A stretch of DNA of 64,000 bases from Margaritifera margaritifera (lineage: Eukaryota > Mollusca > Bivalvia > Unionida > Margaritiferidae), in the NCBI GenBank assembly GCA_029931535.1, contig JAQPZY010001625.1, positions 4,069,501 through 4,133,500 on the forward strand, written 5' to 3'. Position 1 is the first letter of the stretch. The number at the start of each line of letters is the position of its first letter. The notes beneath the pieces were generated by a model. The model saw nothing but the letters and a program-made list of their open reading frames with translations, was not told the origin of the DNA and ran no database searches. The position numbers were made by a program, and so were the translations under genes. Of this stretch, positions 44,835 to 56,470 are shown one piece after another.

Positions 44835-46111
44835 GGGGCCCCAATGTGGCCATGTGGTTTAACTCATTAACCCCTGAGCCAAACAGCTAGGTATTCCCCA
44901 ACAGCATACTTACAGAGGGATCACCTAGAGCAGTGTTAGCCTTACCAGTAGCTGTATCCCTGAGACTCACTGACAGTACTTGACTTGCTGATTTTTAGAG
45001 GAGGCTACTTGAAATAAATTAGTTATTTTTTGCTTTGTATTCCTTCAATTAAGCTAAAGTTTGGCACAGCTGTTCTCAATAAAACTATGTAGATAATGGT
45101 ATAAATTTCATGCAGCATGCAGAAATAAAACTCATCCAAAGAGGCAAAAAAAATTTTATTTACTTACCAATTTGCTTCTTTTGTCATTAAAAATCCATTA
45201 AATCCATTGTGAATTCAGACTGAATAATTAAAACCTTCAACACATGAAATAATTCACAGAAATTCCATTTGTCATCTCTCTTACAAATTTTAACCTCGTG
45301 TGAAAACTGCATATTTCCTCACACTTTACTTACCTTTCTTCCTTAGAATTCTCCACTAAACATTTAAAAACTACTGAAACACTTTGAACAAACTCTAAAT
45401 TATGTACACTCGTGCTAACTAAATTCATTTTCCCAAACACAAGCAAGTCTTTATTTACCGATTCTTCAAAATATCTACAAGATATGGTTTAATCCACACA
45501 TAAATGAATATATCTCCATCAGAGTCTGTCAGGTATGTGTCTACTTCCAGTGGCTGATTCTTGTCATTTTGCATCATTTTCAAATCTAAATAACTCCACT
45601 ATTTCTGGCGCAATCGAAATCAAATTTTTTTCCCTTTGTTCTGCAATGTTTCCTCTATCTATGTAAGCTTAAATTTGATTGGTTAAACTGCCTGTATAAT
45701 TAGAAAATAGTCTGGAATCAACCAATGGTTTGCGCCGCTTTAACTCGTCGTTCGGGATACAGGCCTAGACTAATACTGCCACTCAAACGAGGCGCCCGGG
45801 ATTCAAGCAAGGTAAACTGCGCCGAGTTATAGTGGCACTCTGGAGATGAGGGATGCAAAGTGCGACGACTTATTGTGGCGGCAGGGGTTAATGAGTTAAG
45901 GTGCTTGCCTTCACAGATCACTCACACATCTTACCTCTGTCCATGTGAGTTCGAGTCTAGGCTCGACCAACATGGGTATGTAAAAAAAGTTGCCAGTAAC
46001 TTCCTGTGGGTTGGTGGTTCTTCCTGGGGTCTTCCACCACCAAATATACTGGTCGCCATGTATAGCCTATCATGTGCTGAAAAATGGTGTTAAACGCCAC
46101 AAAAACCAAAA
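44835..46111 (+). mobile_element. tRNA-derived SINE, copy 1, split by a TTAA transposon
   Basis: The element is flanked by a perfect 11-bp target duplication, cctgcagtcag (44824-44834 and 46112-46122). The left part (44835-44862) begins ggggccccaatgtggccatg (A-box-like). The right part (45900-46111) holds the B box gagttcgagtct and ends 'ggtgttaaacgccacaaaaa' with an A-rich tail. The joined length is about 240 bp, like the 251-bp intact copy at 57059. This is RNA-polymerase-III type architecture; it is not a functional tRNA. Confidence 0.88.
44863..45895. mobile_element. piggyBac-like non-autonomous transposon (1,033 bp, TTAA target)
   Basis: TTAA (44859) followed by CTCATTAACCCCTG at the left, and CAGGGGTTAATGAG followed by TTAA (45896) at the right, give a 14-bp perfect inverted repeat with TTAA target duplication. 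Removing it restores a continuous SINE A-box region. The right subterminal part is CpG-rich (gcgccgagttatagtggcac), the interior AT-rich, and no transposase was seen. Confidence 0.88.
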
Positions 46112-46369
46112 CCTGCAGTCAGATCCTGTAGAGCTAATTATCCCCCAGCAAACCAAGTTTGGGGGGTATGCTGGAGTCAACTTATCCATTCATCTCACTT
46201 TTGTTCACTTAATATTTCCTGAACCCTTTGAGATATGTTCATGAAACTTGGTATGTTTTTGTATCATGACTAAACATTGTATCCTATAAAAATGGAGTCT
46301 GTCTGATCAGCATTTTAAGAGTTATTCCCATAGTTATTATCAGTAAAGAAGTGATATAAATATACAGGG

Positions 46370-48160
46370 TTTTCCATCATTTTCAGAACAGGTGGCTGTT
46401 TATGAAAAACAGACAGCTATGCAGGCAAGCATCCTATCATTTTCACAAAGATCATATTATGAAACATATCTTCTTGAGATGAAACAACCAGCAAAAGTCA
46501 GCAAAACAGATGGCAAAATTTGCCATCTACCAGCTGTTAGGGAAAGCCCAGAATAAATATTAAAGGAAGAAGTAACAAGTTGAAAATTGGTTTAAAAGAA
46601 TTACACATAAAATAAATCTGCACTTTGTATTAGCCATCCGCCTATCCACAACAATCAGAAGAAATCTGTCCAGACATTTAATACAGGGTAGGAAAAGTCC
46701 AAGGAAAACCAGACTGGTCATCAGTTTGAGTGTGTGTGTGAGAGAGAGCACAAATACATGAATTTTAAAAGTGTACAGTGACAACTTTAATTTTTTTCCC
46801 AATGAAAGGATCAACAAGCATTTTATGCTTTATCTACCAGAGTTAACATTGCAATTTCAAATAAGAATTTACTCAAATAAAATCTGTGCAAAAAATGCTC
46901 TTCTGCAGAACAGAAATATTTGGTAAGCTTACTAAATCCACGTAGAATTATAGAGATAAGCGAAGGAACACAACAACAATAAGGTGAAGGTTAATTTTCT
47001 AAAAATCTTGTAGCTCTCTCACTCCTTCATTAGCTAATGGCATGTGAGTAGCTCTTTTCTGCTAGTGCTAAAACTAGCTGATGAAACACAGCATATTTTG
47101 TTACAGTCAATGTTGTCAATGATCCAACTACTTCAGCACACTAGTTATTTAAAAATTGTACTTTGTGATCTAATTCTAAGTTTTGCCTTCATGGAAATAA
47201 AAGCATGCAAGAGTAAAGAATTTCAGTATTCATGAAACATATATATAAAATTGATGGATATGGTACTCTAGCAATTTCACGAATATTTGGGATTATAAGA
47301 CTTAACTGAATGTAAAGGAGGAAGAGGAAAAGAGGGAGTTATGAAAGTAATTTAACAACAGTGCAGGTAAAAGGTGACAGAAACTTGTGGTTGGAGAATC
47401 AGCTCAAAAATACACACACAATCTTTTTATTTCTTTCTATCAACCGTTGTATTAAAAATATTAAGTAAATTATTTGCATGTATATTGGACATTTGGCATC
47501 AATCAGGTATTTTAACATGACCAATAAAACAAAAATAAATATTTACTCCATCATATCTATAGTACATTGTTGACCCATAGACTCTCTCTGTCTCTCTCTC
47601 TTTCTCTCTCTATGTCTCTCTCACAGTTTCCATCCTATTAAACAAAACTTTGCATTGATTCAGACTGTTTGTACATTAATTTTTAAAAATTTTCAATTTA
47701 TATAAGATTTTGTAAGCAATTAATTGAATGATGGCAGTTATAGCTACTTGCCAAAGTCATCCAGTGACATCGTTTCCCACTGTCAATAAACTAGAGTCTG
47801 GCAACGCATCAACTGCTACTTGAAACTGGTATGTGAACACTGAGCTTCAAAATAGGCCATGTAATGAAGATTGCAAGACCTGCTGAAACAAGGTGCAAGT
47901 GATCACAGCACAAGGAACTGAGGACAATTCAAAATAAATCATACTGCAAGTCAGGATTGGACAATTTGTTAAAAACCCGTAGCAAAAATGTGAAATCATA
48001 CTTGTGTCAATTTTAGCAACATTGCAACAATGTGAAATCATCTTATTTTCAATTCCTCCAACAATTTAGAAAGGTACTAGGGTAAATTGTGCTGTTTGAT
48101 TCATCAAAGACAGAGTCAGTCGGAATGGCAATGGAAGTCTTGCTGTTGTTTTCTATTTTC
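46370..48160. other. Intron 7, last part, no gene recognised
   Basis: AT-rich. It includes a short (CT)n run at 47582-47612. The minus frame at 46560-46817 and the plus frame at 47044-47235 lack family resemblance and splice partners. Confidence 0.45.
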
Positions 48161-48162
48161 AG

Positions 48163-48240
48163 GCAAGTCATTGTCAGTCCAGTGTTGGTAAAACTCCTGA
48201 AAGGATCAGAAGTGTCGGGCAGCCTTCTAATTCAGTGCAG
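48163..48240 (+). CDS. TROAP-like: TROAP-like gene, coding exon 8
   Basis: The acceptor tctattttcag ends at 48162 and the donor gtaact starts at 48241. It has 26 codons (334-359), in phase 0 on both sides. The peptide is ASHCQSSVGKTPERIRSVGQ then PSNSVQ, with T-P at 344-345 followed by E-R. It is short, polar and presumably disordered. It was identified from phase and splice signals only, so it is the weaker kind of exon call, although the acceptor is strong. Confidence 0.65.
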
Positions 48241-48249
48241 GTAACTGGA

Positions 48250-48725
48250 ATTAGCTTTTCACTCATCAAGCTTTTCAGATCTTTTATTAAAGATAGTAGC
48301 ATTAGAAAACATCATTTTTGGTAATCATTCTTATTTTTGAATAAATTTTGTCAAGCCAACATTAGTGGAAAAGCAAGATGCAGCTGTCACTTTTCCAGTG
48401 TCATTGTAAACTCTTTTGTTCACGTATAGGTTAAAGTTTTTCATTTGAGCATGGGCTTGGCATGCAGGCCCTGACTTTGCTGTTAGCTCACCTGCTAGGA
48501 AGCATGCTCATTTGGAGATCTCAGAAAACCATTTTTCACTTGTGCCTTTTGCATTTGGAGCCATTCTAAGGAGTTTCTCACACAGATGTATATTCCAGCT
48601 ATATTTGTCTATTAAGACATAAGAAATTTTATTTAACGTTGGATATTACAACAGATGAAGTTGACTCTGTAGACATATTATTCCAACAAAAAGTCAACTA
48701 AAAGCAGATACAGATAGTGCAACAG
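48250..48725. other. Intron 8, start, with a single minisatellite-like unit
   Basis: 'gggcttggcatgcaggccct' at 48454 is one stray unit of the family forming the array at 15.6-16.25 kb, followed by 'agctcacctg' (48487). Otherwise nothing was seen. Confidence 0.5.
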
Positions 48726-48730
48726 AATTA

Positions 48731-48947
48731 CTGTATATACTCGCGTATATCCCGGGTCCAAATGCAAACAACATATACCCTGATCTGCCATCGCATAATG
48801 CGCTGGCATATCAAGGTCTGTGTTGTTTGTTCTACTGATAAGTCCTTACAAACTGGATAGATCCAGATCTGCTGGCGCATTATGCAATGGCAGAGCTGAG
48901 TCTATGCAGTTTGCAGTTGGTATCAACTTATACGCGAGTATAGATGG
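48731..48947 (-). mobile_element. Double-hairpin MITE, copy 6 (B then A)
   Basis: TA (48729) CTGTATATACTCGCGTATAT ... GCGAGTATAGATGG TA (48948). Both hairpins are present with a few mismatches (for example catatcaaggtctgtg in the right arm of B). Confidence 0.93.
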
Positions 48948-49161
48948 TATTTTAGACATCAGGATGTATATACATCACACGTAAAGCATAGAGACATTGC
49001 CCTTCAGTGATTCATAACATACATATTTTAAAAGACAATCAAAACAGACATTAAAATATCATTTTAAAAACCCATATGATGATAACATACACATAGAATA
49101 CATAAATACAATACATGGACAATTACATACTTGTACAAACACCAAAAAAAACATACATACA

Positions 49162-49162
<1 letters not shown>

Positions 49163-49196
<34 letters not shown>

Positions 49197-49275
49197 CATA
49201 CATACATACATACATACATACATACATACATACATACATACATACATACATACATACATACATACATACATACAT
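49163..49275. repeat. (CATA)n tetranucleotide microsatellite
   Basis: About 28 CATA units. Minus-strand frames read MYVC repeats and are artefacts. Confidence 0.98.
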
Positions 49276-49479
49276 TTGTTTGTGTTGTTGTTGACAAAAC
49301 TTAAATTCAAGACATGCTAATTGGGGTAAGAAAATTACATAAGGTTCAAAAAGCATATTATTGCAGAAAGCAATGGCCAGTGAAATACCAAGAGACTGAA
49401 AGGACCAAATCTACATAAAAACAAAGACTACTTGGGTATGGGATAACTCCCTCTTCATCTTGCCTATTCTCATAAGTAA

Positions 49480-50165
49480 TGTATTATGACCGGGTAATAT
49501 ATTTTAAGAAGAAACTGGTTTTTGAAGTAAAATATGTTCTTTCATAATTCTTACCTGATCATAATACAGGTACACTCTCCCATTCTCCCCACAGTTACAT
49601 TTAAAACCTGGCGGAATGTGCATATCTGCTTCAATAGTAATTAAAGAATTGATGGGATTCAGCATCAAGCCCTCTGCCCAAGGGGAGATCACTTATCTGG
49701 CAGACGACTTGAGCACTTTTGTACCTAAAAACAAGCTTGAATTTGAGGGGTTGCCATGAAAACTCCTTGAATTTCAACAGAGTTTGTTTTATCCTTGAAA
49801 AGTCCTTGAATTTGTTGAAAAACTCCTTGAATTTATCTAAGGGAAAACAGAGTAAAATATATCACATTTTAAAATTAATAATTTGAGTTTTTTAAGTATT
49901 ATCCAAAAAGAATGAATAAATAAATAAAATGGAATAGAATTTGGTGGATCAAATGACACAACACCAGTAGTTAACATCACAAATGAAAAAGGTGCAATTT
50001 CCATCTAAAGACAAATACATCTTCAAAAATTTTGGAAGGTCCTTGAAACAAACTCCAGGGCTGTATGAACCATGGCAGTGGTCATACATTAATGTATTAT
50101 GATCAGATAAGTATTATTGAAGAAACATATTTTACTTAAAAAATTGGTTTTTGAACACACACACA
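49480..50165. repeat. Second DIRS-like terminal cassette
   Basis: gtattatgaccgggtaatat (49490) is followed by its near complement at 49546-49568 (cttacctgatcataatac). A third copy, gtattatgatcagataagta, starts at 50096, with the adjoining 'aacatattttactt.aaaaa' shared by the last two. The architecture matches 29562-29925. A 'ccttgaattt' repeat and a (CA)n run (50156-50174) lie within or beside it. Confidence 0.45.
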
Positions 50166-50179
50166 CACACACACAAATA

Positions 50180-50559
50180 AAGGAGATTTTTTAAACTCTA
50201 AGATGAGAAGAAAGGTTTCTGATAGGTGTTCTAGGTTTTAGTCAACTTTTTCAGAAGCAACCCAGTTAAAGAATTATATCAAGTTGAAACAATTGACAAA
50301 ATAAAGAAAGAAAGAAAAAATAGAAAATTCAATGACTTCTGCAAGTTTACTAAACAGTAAGTTTTGTGTCATAATAACTAATAATATGAACAACATAGTA
50401 ATGCCAAAACATGCATGATGTAAGCTATAAAAATCTTACAAAATGATGTTGTTAATAATGATGATGATCAAATATAGTTACAAATATGTTATGGTAATAA
50501 TAATAATAATCATCCTCATCATCATAATATAATTGTAACTATTATTATCATCTTCATGA

Positions 50560-50596
<37 letters not shown>

Positions 50597-50725
50597 TCAT
50601 AATATAAATAAATAGGAAACATTTCTGAGCAAAAATGGAAACTTTGTTTTGATCGTTTAATAAACTTTATAATGGATATGATTAAAATGATTGAATGATA
50701 AAGACTAATAATTACCACACTTAAT
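50180..50725. other. Intron 8, simple-repeat-rich stretch
   Basis: It contains (AAT)n and (ATT)n runs at 50495-50510 and 50560-50597 and otherwise AT-rich unique sequence. No gene was seen. Confidence 0.6.
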
Positions 50726-50734
50726 GTAGCATAC

Positions 50735-51215
50735 TGTACATAGTTACCATATCATTTTGACATAATACTCTACTCTACACACATAATGTAGCATACTATA
50801 CATAGTTACCATATCATTTTTACAAAATACTGTATTCTACACACATAATGTAGCATACTGTACATAGTTACCATATTGTTACATAATACAGTACTCTACT
50901 CACTTAATGTAGCATACTGTACATAGTTACCATATCATTTTTACATAATACTCTACTCTACACACATAATGTAGCATACTGTACATAGTTACCATATCAT
51001 TTTTACATAATACTGTACTCTACACACTTAACATAGCATACTGTACATAGTTACCATATCATTTTTACATAATACTGTACTCTACAAACTTAATGTAGCA
51101 TACTGTACATATTTACCATATCATTTTTACATAATACTCTACTCTACACACATAATGTAGCATACTGTACATAGTTACCATATCATTTTTACATAATACT
51201 CTACTCTACACACCA
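50735..51215. repeat. 62-bp tandem repeat, about eight units
   Basis: The unit contains 'taatgtagcatactgtacat', 'agttaccatatcatttttac' and 'ataatactctactctacaca'. Variation is mostly single bases (actct/actgt). Confidence 0.95.
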
Positions 51216-51781
51216 GTATCAGCTATCTCAGATAAAATCAGCATTGATCTATCTAGTTTGCTAGATGATCAGAGAATTGTTATACATTCCAGATTTCACA
51301 TTTTTATAAGAATGTAACACAGATGTATGTGACTGGGTGGCTCCTTCATATTAAGCGAGTAGAGCAGTCAGAAAATCTCTCCCCACTCAATTCACCATGC
51401 TGTCAGATATCAACTTAATTTTTCAGCATACATCATTTTCAGAAAACAAATTATAGTATGTTTCATGTCTTTTTGGTGTTTGATTTTTGGTGTTTGATAA
51501 TGCAGTTGCAACTGATCAATTTATTGTATGTTTTAAATCGCCACTTACATCTACCCATCATAGTTGATGTAAAAAAAAATATGGCATCAATTTGCTTTCC
51601 AATTTATTTTATCCATGATGCTTTTTTAATTTCTGATTACAAATTCTATAAAGAAAATTAGTTGATTTTACCAATACAAATTAAAATTATAAATTCCGAT
51701 AAATTAGTTTCATATCCTAAAAATTGCAAAGTAGTGACATATGGCATCTTGAAATCCTGTTTCTTGGAAAACTGGTTATAT

Positions 51782-52222
51782 ATCCCCCCCCCCCTCCCTG
51801 AAGACAATGCAAGACTTTCCATATAACTGGTTATATACACCCCTGAATACATTGCAAGACTTTACATACAACTGGTTATATACCCCCCTGAAGACATGGC
51901 AAGATTTTCCATATAACTGGTTATATACCCCCCTGAAGACATGGCAAGACTTTCCATACAACTGGTTATATACACCCCTGAAAGCAATGCAAGACTTTCC
52001 ATACAACTGGTTATATACCCCCTGAAGACAATGCAAGACTTTCCATACAACTGGTTATATACCCCCCTGAAGACAATGCAAGACTTTCCATACAACTGGT
52101 TATATACCCCCCTGAATACATGGCAAGATTTTCCATACAACTGGTTATATACACCCTTGAAGACATTGCAAGACTTTCCATACAACTGGTTATATACCCC
52201 CCTGAAGACATGGCAAGACTTT
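51782..52222. repeat. 45-bp minisatellite, about ten units
   Basis: The unit is 'gacatggcaagactttccat' plus 'acaactggttatataccccc' plus 'ctgaa'. The 45-bp period is 15 codons, so open frames of 60-113 codons arise in several frames on both strands (GVYNQLYGKSC repeats on the minus strand). The left edge is a C-rich run. Confidence 0.97.
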
Positions 52223-52269
52223 CCTGGGAAAACTGCCGATACCTTATCTTATTGGAGGCCAAGAATTTT

Positions 52270-53130
52270 CTCTAAGAGGTAATACTGGTATTTGTTCAAA
52301 TGATGCTGATTTGTCATCTGCTACGGGTGCCATTACTAAAAAAAATAGGAAAACCTTTAAATGACTTCTCATAAACTGCTAAACAGACTTTGACCAATTT
52401 TGACAGAAAGCATCCTGGTATTGAGGGCTTTTAGTTTTTTTTGCAAATGATGACAATCTGCCATCAAATATGGTTGCCTTTACTAAAAAGAGGGAACTTT
52501 TAAATTACTTCTCAAAAAGCATGCAACAGAATTTTACAAAACATGACACAAAGCATACTTGCATAGAGGGCTTTCAAACATATTGAAATGATGCTGATCC
52601 ACAATCAAATATGGCCACCATAATGCATTACTAATAATGGAAAAACCTTTAAACAACTTATTAGAAACCGCTGAACAGCATTGACCCATAATCCAAGGGT
52701 CACAGGTTCAATACTCACTCAGGCCAGTCCCTTTCCTTGGCATGGTATAGCAAAAAAAAATGTGTTTTAAAATGCCATTTAAAACCAACAAACCAACCAT
52801 GTAATTGATCTGTAATCATATATAGCCACTGTTACTTAAAGAACATTTGCACAACTTTATCTGAAAATATAACTCAACAGAATTTGACCAACTTTGACAG
52901 AAAGCATCCTGGCATAGAGGCCTTTCAGTATTTGGCAAATGATGCTGATTTGCAAATAAAATATGAGTGAAGGTACACCTTGAGACACTTGTTATCATAG
53001 CATCTGCAATCAACAGCAGTTGACAAAATTTCAACAGAAGGCATCCTACTGACTTAGATTTCTTTCGGGCCTTTCATTGGTTTTTATGCAGATGTCAAAA
53101 GGGTGAATGATCTGAGGCCCACACGAGCCT
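52270..53130. repeat. 'CATCCTGGCAT' tandem-module repeat with internal SINE fragment
   Basis: About six units with 'tttgaccaattttgacagaa', 'agcatcctggtat' and 'caaatgatg..gat.tgccat'. It ends 'gaggcccacacgagcctctt' (53113-53132), a typical closing phrase of this family. A tRNA-like fragment interrupts it at 52680-52800. Confidence 0.75.
52684..52800 (+). mobile_element. Fragment of a tRNA-derived SINE
   Basis: 'cacaggttcaatactcactc' contains a B-box-like GGTTCAATACT. It is followed by 'ggcatggtatagc', an A run and 'aatgccatttaaaaccaaca' with a CAAAC-type tail like that of the 57059 SINE. The A-box side is missing. It is a different subfamily from the two complete copies. Confidence 0.5.
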
Positions 53131-53139
53131 CTTGTTTAG

Positions 53140-53860
53140 AGATATTGCCCTTTTTTCACTCCCAGCTGGATGCAGTAGAGGACAATATCATGTAACTGCA
53201 TCTAGTCTCAGTTTCTGATGATTGTCTGTGAAACTTGATAATGGCCATCTTTAAAAAATGTACTTAATTACCAATGACAGCTATTGAAAACTCTGGACCC
53301 TCAAAAGGACATTTTTTACGGTCACTGGGAGGTAGGCAATTGAGTATTAAAAGATTAAACTTTTCTAACTGCTGTTTATTGATATCAAAGAGAGAGAGAG
53401 AGATAGAAGGATAGATCGGTTCATTCTAGAAAAGAAAACATAAAACAAAGTTTTGAAAAAGAAATATTCATCTAACTCATCATATAAAAATGCACCTTTG
53501 TTTCATAAACTTATTATGCTTTTACTGGTTCATGATTTTAGTTCTTAAATAGTCAAATGTCAATTTTAATTCAACTGTGATAGAAAATTGTGTGTAAAGT
53601 TACTTAGTCTTTGAAAGACAATAGTCCATGAATATTCCTTTCCTGATATGCCATTTATACTGAAAGAGCTCTATCTTTGAGAGAACTGCATGATATGAGT
53701 AAAACAATATGATTGATCACTTGTAAAAAGAAATCTTAATTTGCAAAAGAAAATATAGAAATCACATCAAATTGCAGATATTTCCATGATTATGCATTAA
53801 AATTCTGTTGCTTTTATTCATCCAAAACAAATTTCAGGGATGGGCATTGACACATTATTT
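53140..53860. other. Intron 8: dispersed repeat copy then AT-rich sequence
   Basis: 53140-53260 is one copy of the 'atattgccc' / 'ggatgcagtagaggacaata' repeat seen at 8.9-9.5 kb. The rest holds no recognisable feature except a short (GA)n run at 53390-53402. Confidence 0.5.
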
Positions 53861-53874
53861 TCTGTTAATGTACA

Positions 53875-54690
53875 TCAGTTTTGTAAAGGCATTAGTTGAT
53901 GAACTGTTAAAGAGCTGTTGCTGTTGTCTTCCTTTCCATGCATCAACCATGCTGCTTTCAGGTCAGACTGACTTACAGAAGGTCCATTCAGGGAAATCCA
54001 CATAAGCTGATCAAGCTTGTCAACATGTAGTGAGCATCTTTGTCTTGTTTTAATCAAGTTCTGGCGTGAAATTCTGCGCTCACACTCAACAGTTGAAATT
54101 GGAAGTACACATCTGATCTGCATAAGTCTTGTCACATTTGGAAACTGATGAGGTCCACACCATCATACATCCCTATCATAACAGGATCTCCATCAGATCC
54201 CATACCATATGCTTTTTGCAGGGAAATCCTATTCAAATCGAAATAAGCAAGCATTTGTACAGTTATACTAGATGCATTGACTACAGATAGATTGATTAGT
54301 TTCCCAATACAAATCTTCAATTCTCCATCATTACGATATGTGGAGAATCAAATGTTTCTGGATTGATAAATCAGTCGACTCATAAAGCTGGACTCTCCTT
54401 CATTTCTGATATCATGTTTTTCTCTAACAGATTCGATATCACAGATAGGAAGATAGGAATTCAGTCCTGGAATTTGTGATCTTGGTACAATTTTGACGTA
54501 ATAACAGTTAAATTCAGCTGGCTCAGTTCATTTAAAGACTGGCACTTGTCTGTTGGTAAATTATCCTTGCCAATATAATAGCAAATGTTCCTAAAAACGG
54601 TGCTCATATCTTCATCTGCTTTTTTGGTGGCATTGTTGAAAATAGTTTCCAGCATTTATCCATCTGCAACATAGTTAACCTTCACAGTTT
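53875..54690 (-). pseudogene. hAT-type transposase relic, C-terminal part
   Basis: On the minus strand the frame 54135-53875 begins MTRLMQIRCVLPISTVECER and continues 'RISRQNLIKTRQRCSLHVDK' and 'LDQLMWISLNGPS', the hAT dimerisation domain with its P-[IV]-S-[ST]-x-x-x-E-R signature. Upstream pieces at 54320-54132 and 54655-54461 ('LETIFNNATKKADEDMSTVF') probably belong to the same broken gene. The catalytic N-terminal half was not found. The signature keeps Glu-Arg but stops and frameshifts separate the pieces. Confidence 0.6.
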
Positions 54691-54699
54691 GCATATGGT

Positions 54700-56235
54700 C
54701 CATGCTGATGGCATGTGTTACCAGGACTGATTTTCTGAAATTCATTGATTCTGTGGTTACAGAATTGTTATTTAATCTATGTCTTTGGCATACAGTGCAA
54801 AACATGGCATGCAGTTTACTGTCACAGTGGAGCCAGGAAAACTCTTACAGCCATTTTTTTGAGAAAGGTTACCCTTTCTTGCTGGGGTTAGCATTTTCAT
54901 CAGCTATGTCCAGTCTACATTTTCTTTTCGACATTATGCAAACTGCACTGTTATCAGTGCAAAGAGTACTTATTTTTTTTACTATCTAAAGCATGAATGA
55001 CACGTGTAACAGATAAGGTTACATATAAACTGGGTTTTTTTTTTATGAAGTAATTAAGTCTTATCATTACCTTAGTGATTTAGCTGATCGGTTTGTGAAC
55101 AGCTGCCAAGGGCACCTTTTATGTCACATATCGCAGCTGAGTCGGGAGATATTGAAGGGTGTAGGTCTCGCCATTAAGCACGTCAGGAGGTCTTTATTGA
55201 TTATATGTTGCTATGTGTTAGTGTTGTCTTTACATGAACTTCACAAAATAAATCAATTGCTACTCAATAAAGGATTAAAATAATGTACTACCAATGTCCG
55301 GCCAGGGTATTCAGAAAACAGACATTTCAGCTCTTCAAACAGTCATGCCTGGCAAAAACCAGCATTTGAAAAGCCTTATCACACTAGTAACCTAGATGTG
55401 CATTTTATTATTGATAAATCATTGCCATCATTTTGATGGAGCATGAGATATGGATGACTCAATCTTCTTGTTTCACTTATAAGAGTATATAATAATTGAT
55501 GGGACTACATGATGATGAACTACATTAGAAATAATAATGGTTGTTAAGACAATCCAGCAGGTTTCATTAAAACATTTGCCACCAATCGGCCAATAAAAGG
55601 GCTGTTAAAGCAGGATTGGAAGAATATTATATTTGTATCCCCCAGGTATGTATTACAGGGGTTAATAGCTATCGCTGTGTCCATCTATCTTTTCTGTCTA
55701 TAATCATTTTCATTTTTGGAATGTAACTCTCAGAGTGTTCAAGGTCTTTCAACCAAACTTGGTACACATGTCAAGCAAGTTGTGAAGAGTTGCCTTTTAA
55801 TACTTGGAGTTTTCCACATTCAATATTTTTTATGTTTCCATGGAAACAATGTGTAATATTAGTATAAAAATTAGGAGTGTTGACTATAGGGTACTTTCAG
55901 TAGTCATTACATAAGCAGAGGGGGATATGTCATTTCTTGATTTGTTTGTAAAATTTATTGCCCAGTTTGACTTACAGCTATAGGCTTTTAGCCTTACAGT
56001 TATTTGTGATGGACACAGTGCTATACACTCAGTTTCATCATGGGCATGCAGGTGGAATTGACCTATCACCACTTGTTAATCACAATAATTGATTAACCAA
56101 TCAGCGAGCGCAAATTAGACACACCTCCAGGCATTGCTTTCATCCGCCATTTTCCTCCAACAAGCGGATTGTCACCGTGATGAATTGCTTATTGTAAATA
56201 TTTACAAATTTTGCAACAGTTTGTCAACTTTTCTA
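54700..56235. other. Intron 8, mostly unrecognised
   Basis: 55640-55870 has a dispersed repeat phrase ('caaccaaacttggtacacatg'). Elsewhere there are short chance frames (62-95 aa) with no family resemblance. 56100-56170 ('caatcagcgagcgc', 'catccgccattttcc') looks promoter-like and precedes the THAP-like relic. Confidence 0.4.
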
Positions 56236-56241
56236 TTGATA

Positions 56242-56470
56242 ATGGTGAAAAGTTGTCAATGGGGCCTTGTAATTCTGATAGTCGATATCCAGATCATCTC
56301 AATGGAGGAGTTTGATTTGTTCGTTTCCCAAAACCTTGACGAAACTTGGATGAATAAAGGCTTGTGGTCGCCCTCATGATCACCTGAACATGGACAAAAT
56401 CGATGGCAACTACCACATGTTTCTTTTGCACACAAATATGTAGAAAAGGATGTCCCATGGATAAATTGAA
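56242..56470 (+). pseudogene. THAP-like zinc-finger relic
   Basis: From the ATG at 56242 one frame reads MVKSCQWGPCNSDSRYPDHL then 'NGGV', a stop, and 'FVRFPKP'. After frame changes the downstream DNA gives 'KACGRPHDHLNMDKIDGNYH' and a Cys-containing end ('FFCTQICRKGCP'). THAP-type DNA-binding domains have C-x2-4-C...R-F-x-x-F-P...W......C-x-x-H-F, and P-element-like transposases and many mollusc proteins carry them. The order fits, but stops and frameshifts break it and I cannot see an intact C2CH set. A downstream coding continuation was not found. Confidence 0.45.

Larger units (their letters stand above)
44160..46360. repeat. Tandemly duplicated host repeat, second copy split by a SINE
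   Basis: Unit 1 (about 44171-44530) runs from 'cagtgacataaggatcttcc' through 'ggcagtacacatgtagaatt' to 'tccccctgcaaacaaagttg'. Unit 2 (about 44535-44834) repeats it, then breaks at cctgcagtcag and resumes at 46123 with 'atcctgtagagctaattatc' and 'cccagcaaaccaagtttggg'. The unit is about 365 bp. The remaining part to 46360 continues with the dispersed motif 'catgaaacttggtatg'. Confidence 0.8.

Noticed and set aside
49059..49356. MYVCMYVC repeat frames
   Set aside because: Translation of the (CATA)n microsatellite.
49504..49692. Minus-strand frame with FKCNCGENGRVYLYYDQ and a donor-like gtaaga
   Set aside because: The donor lies in a terminal repeat that recurs at 50096; the frame has no acceptor or partner exon that I could find.
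51776..52282. GVYNQLYGKSC and QDFPYNWLYTPL repeat proteins
   Set aside because: Artefact of the 45-bp minisatellite; open in several frames on both strands, no splice signals.
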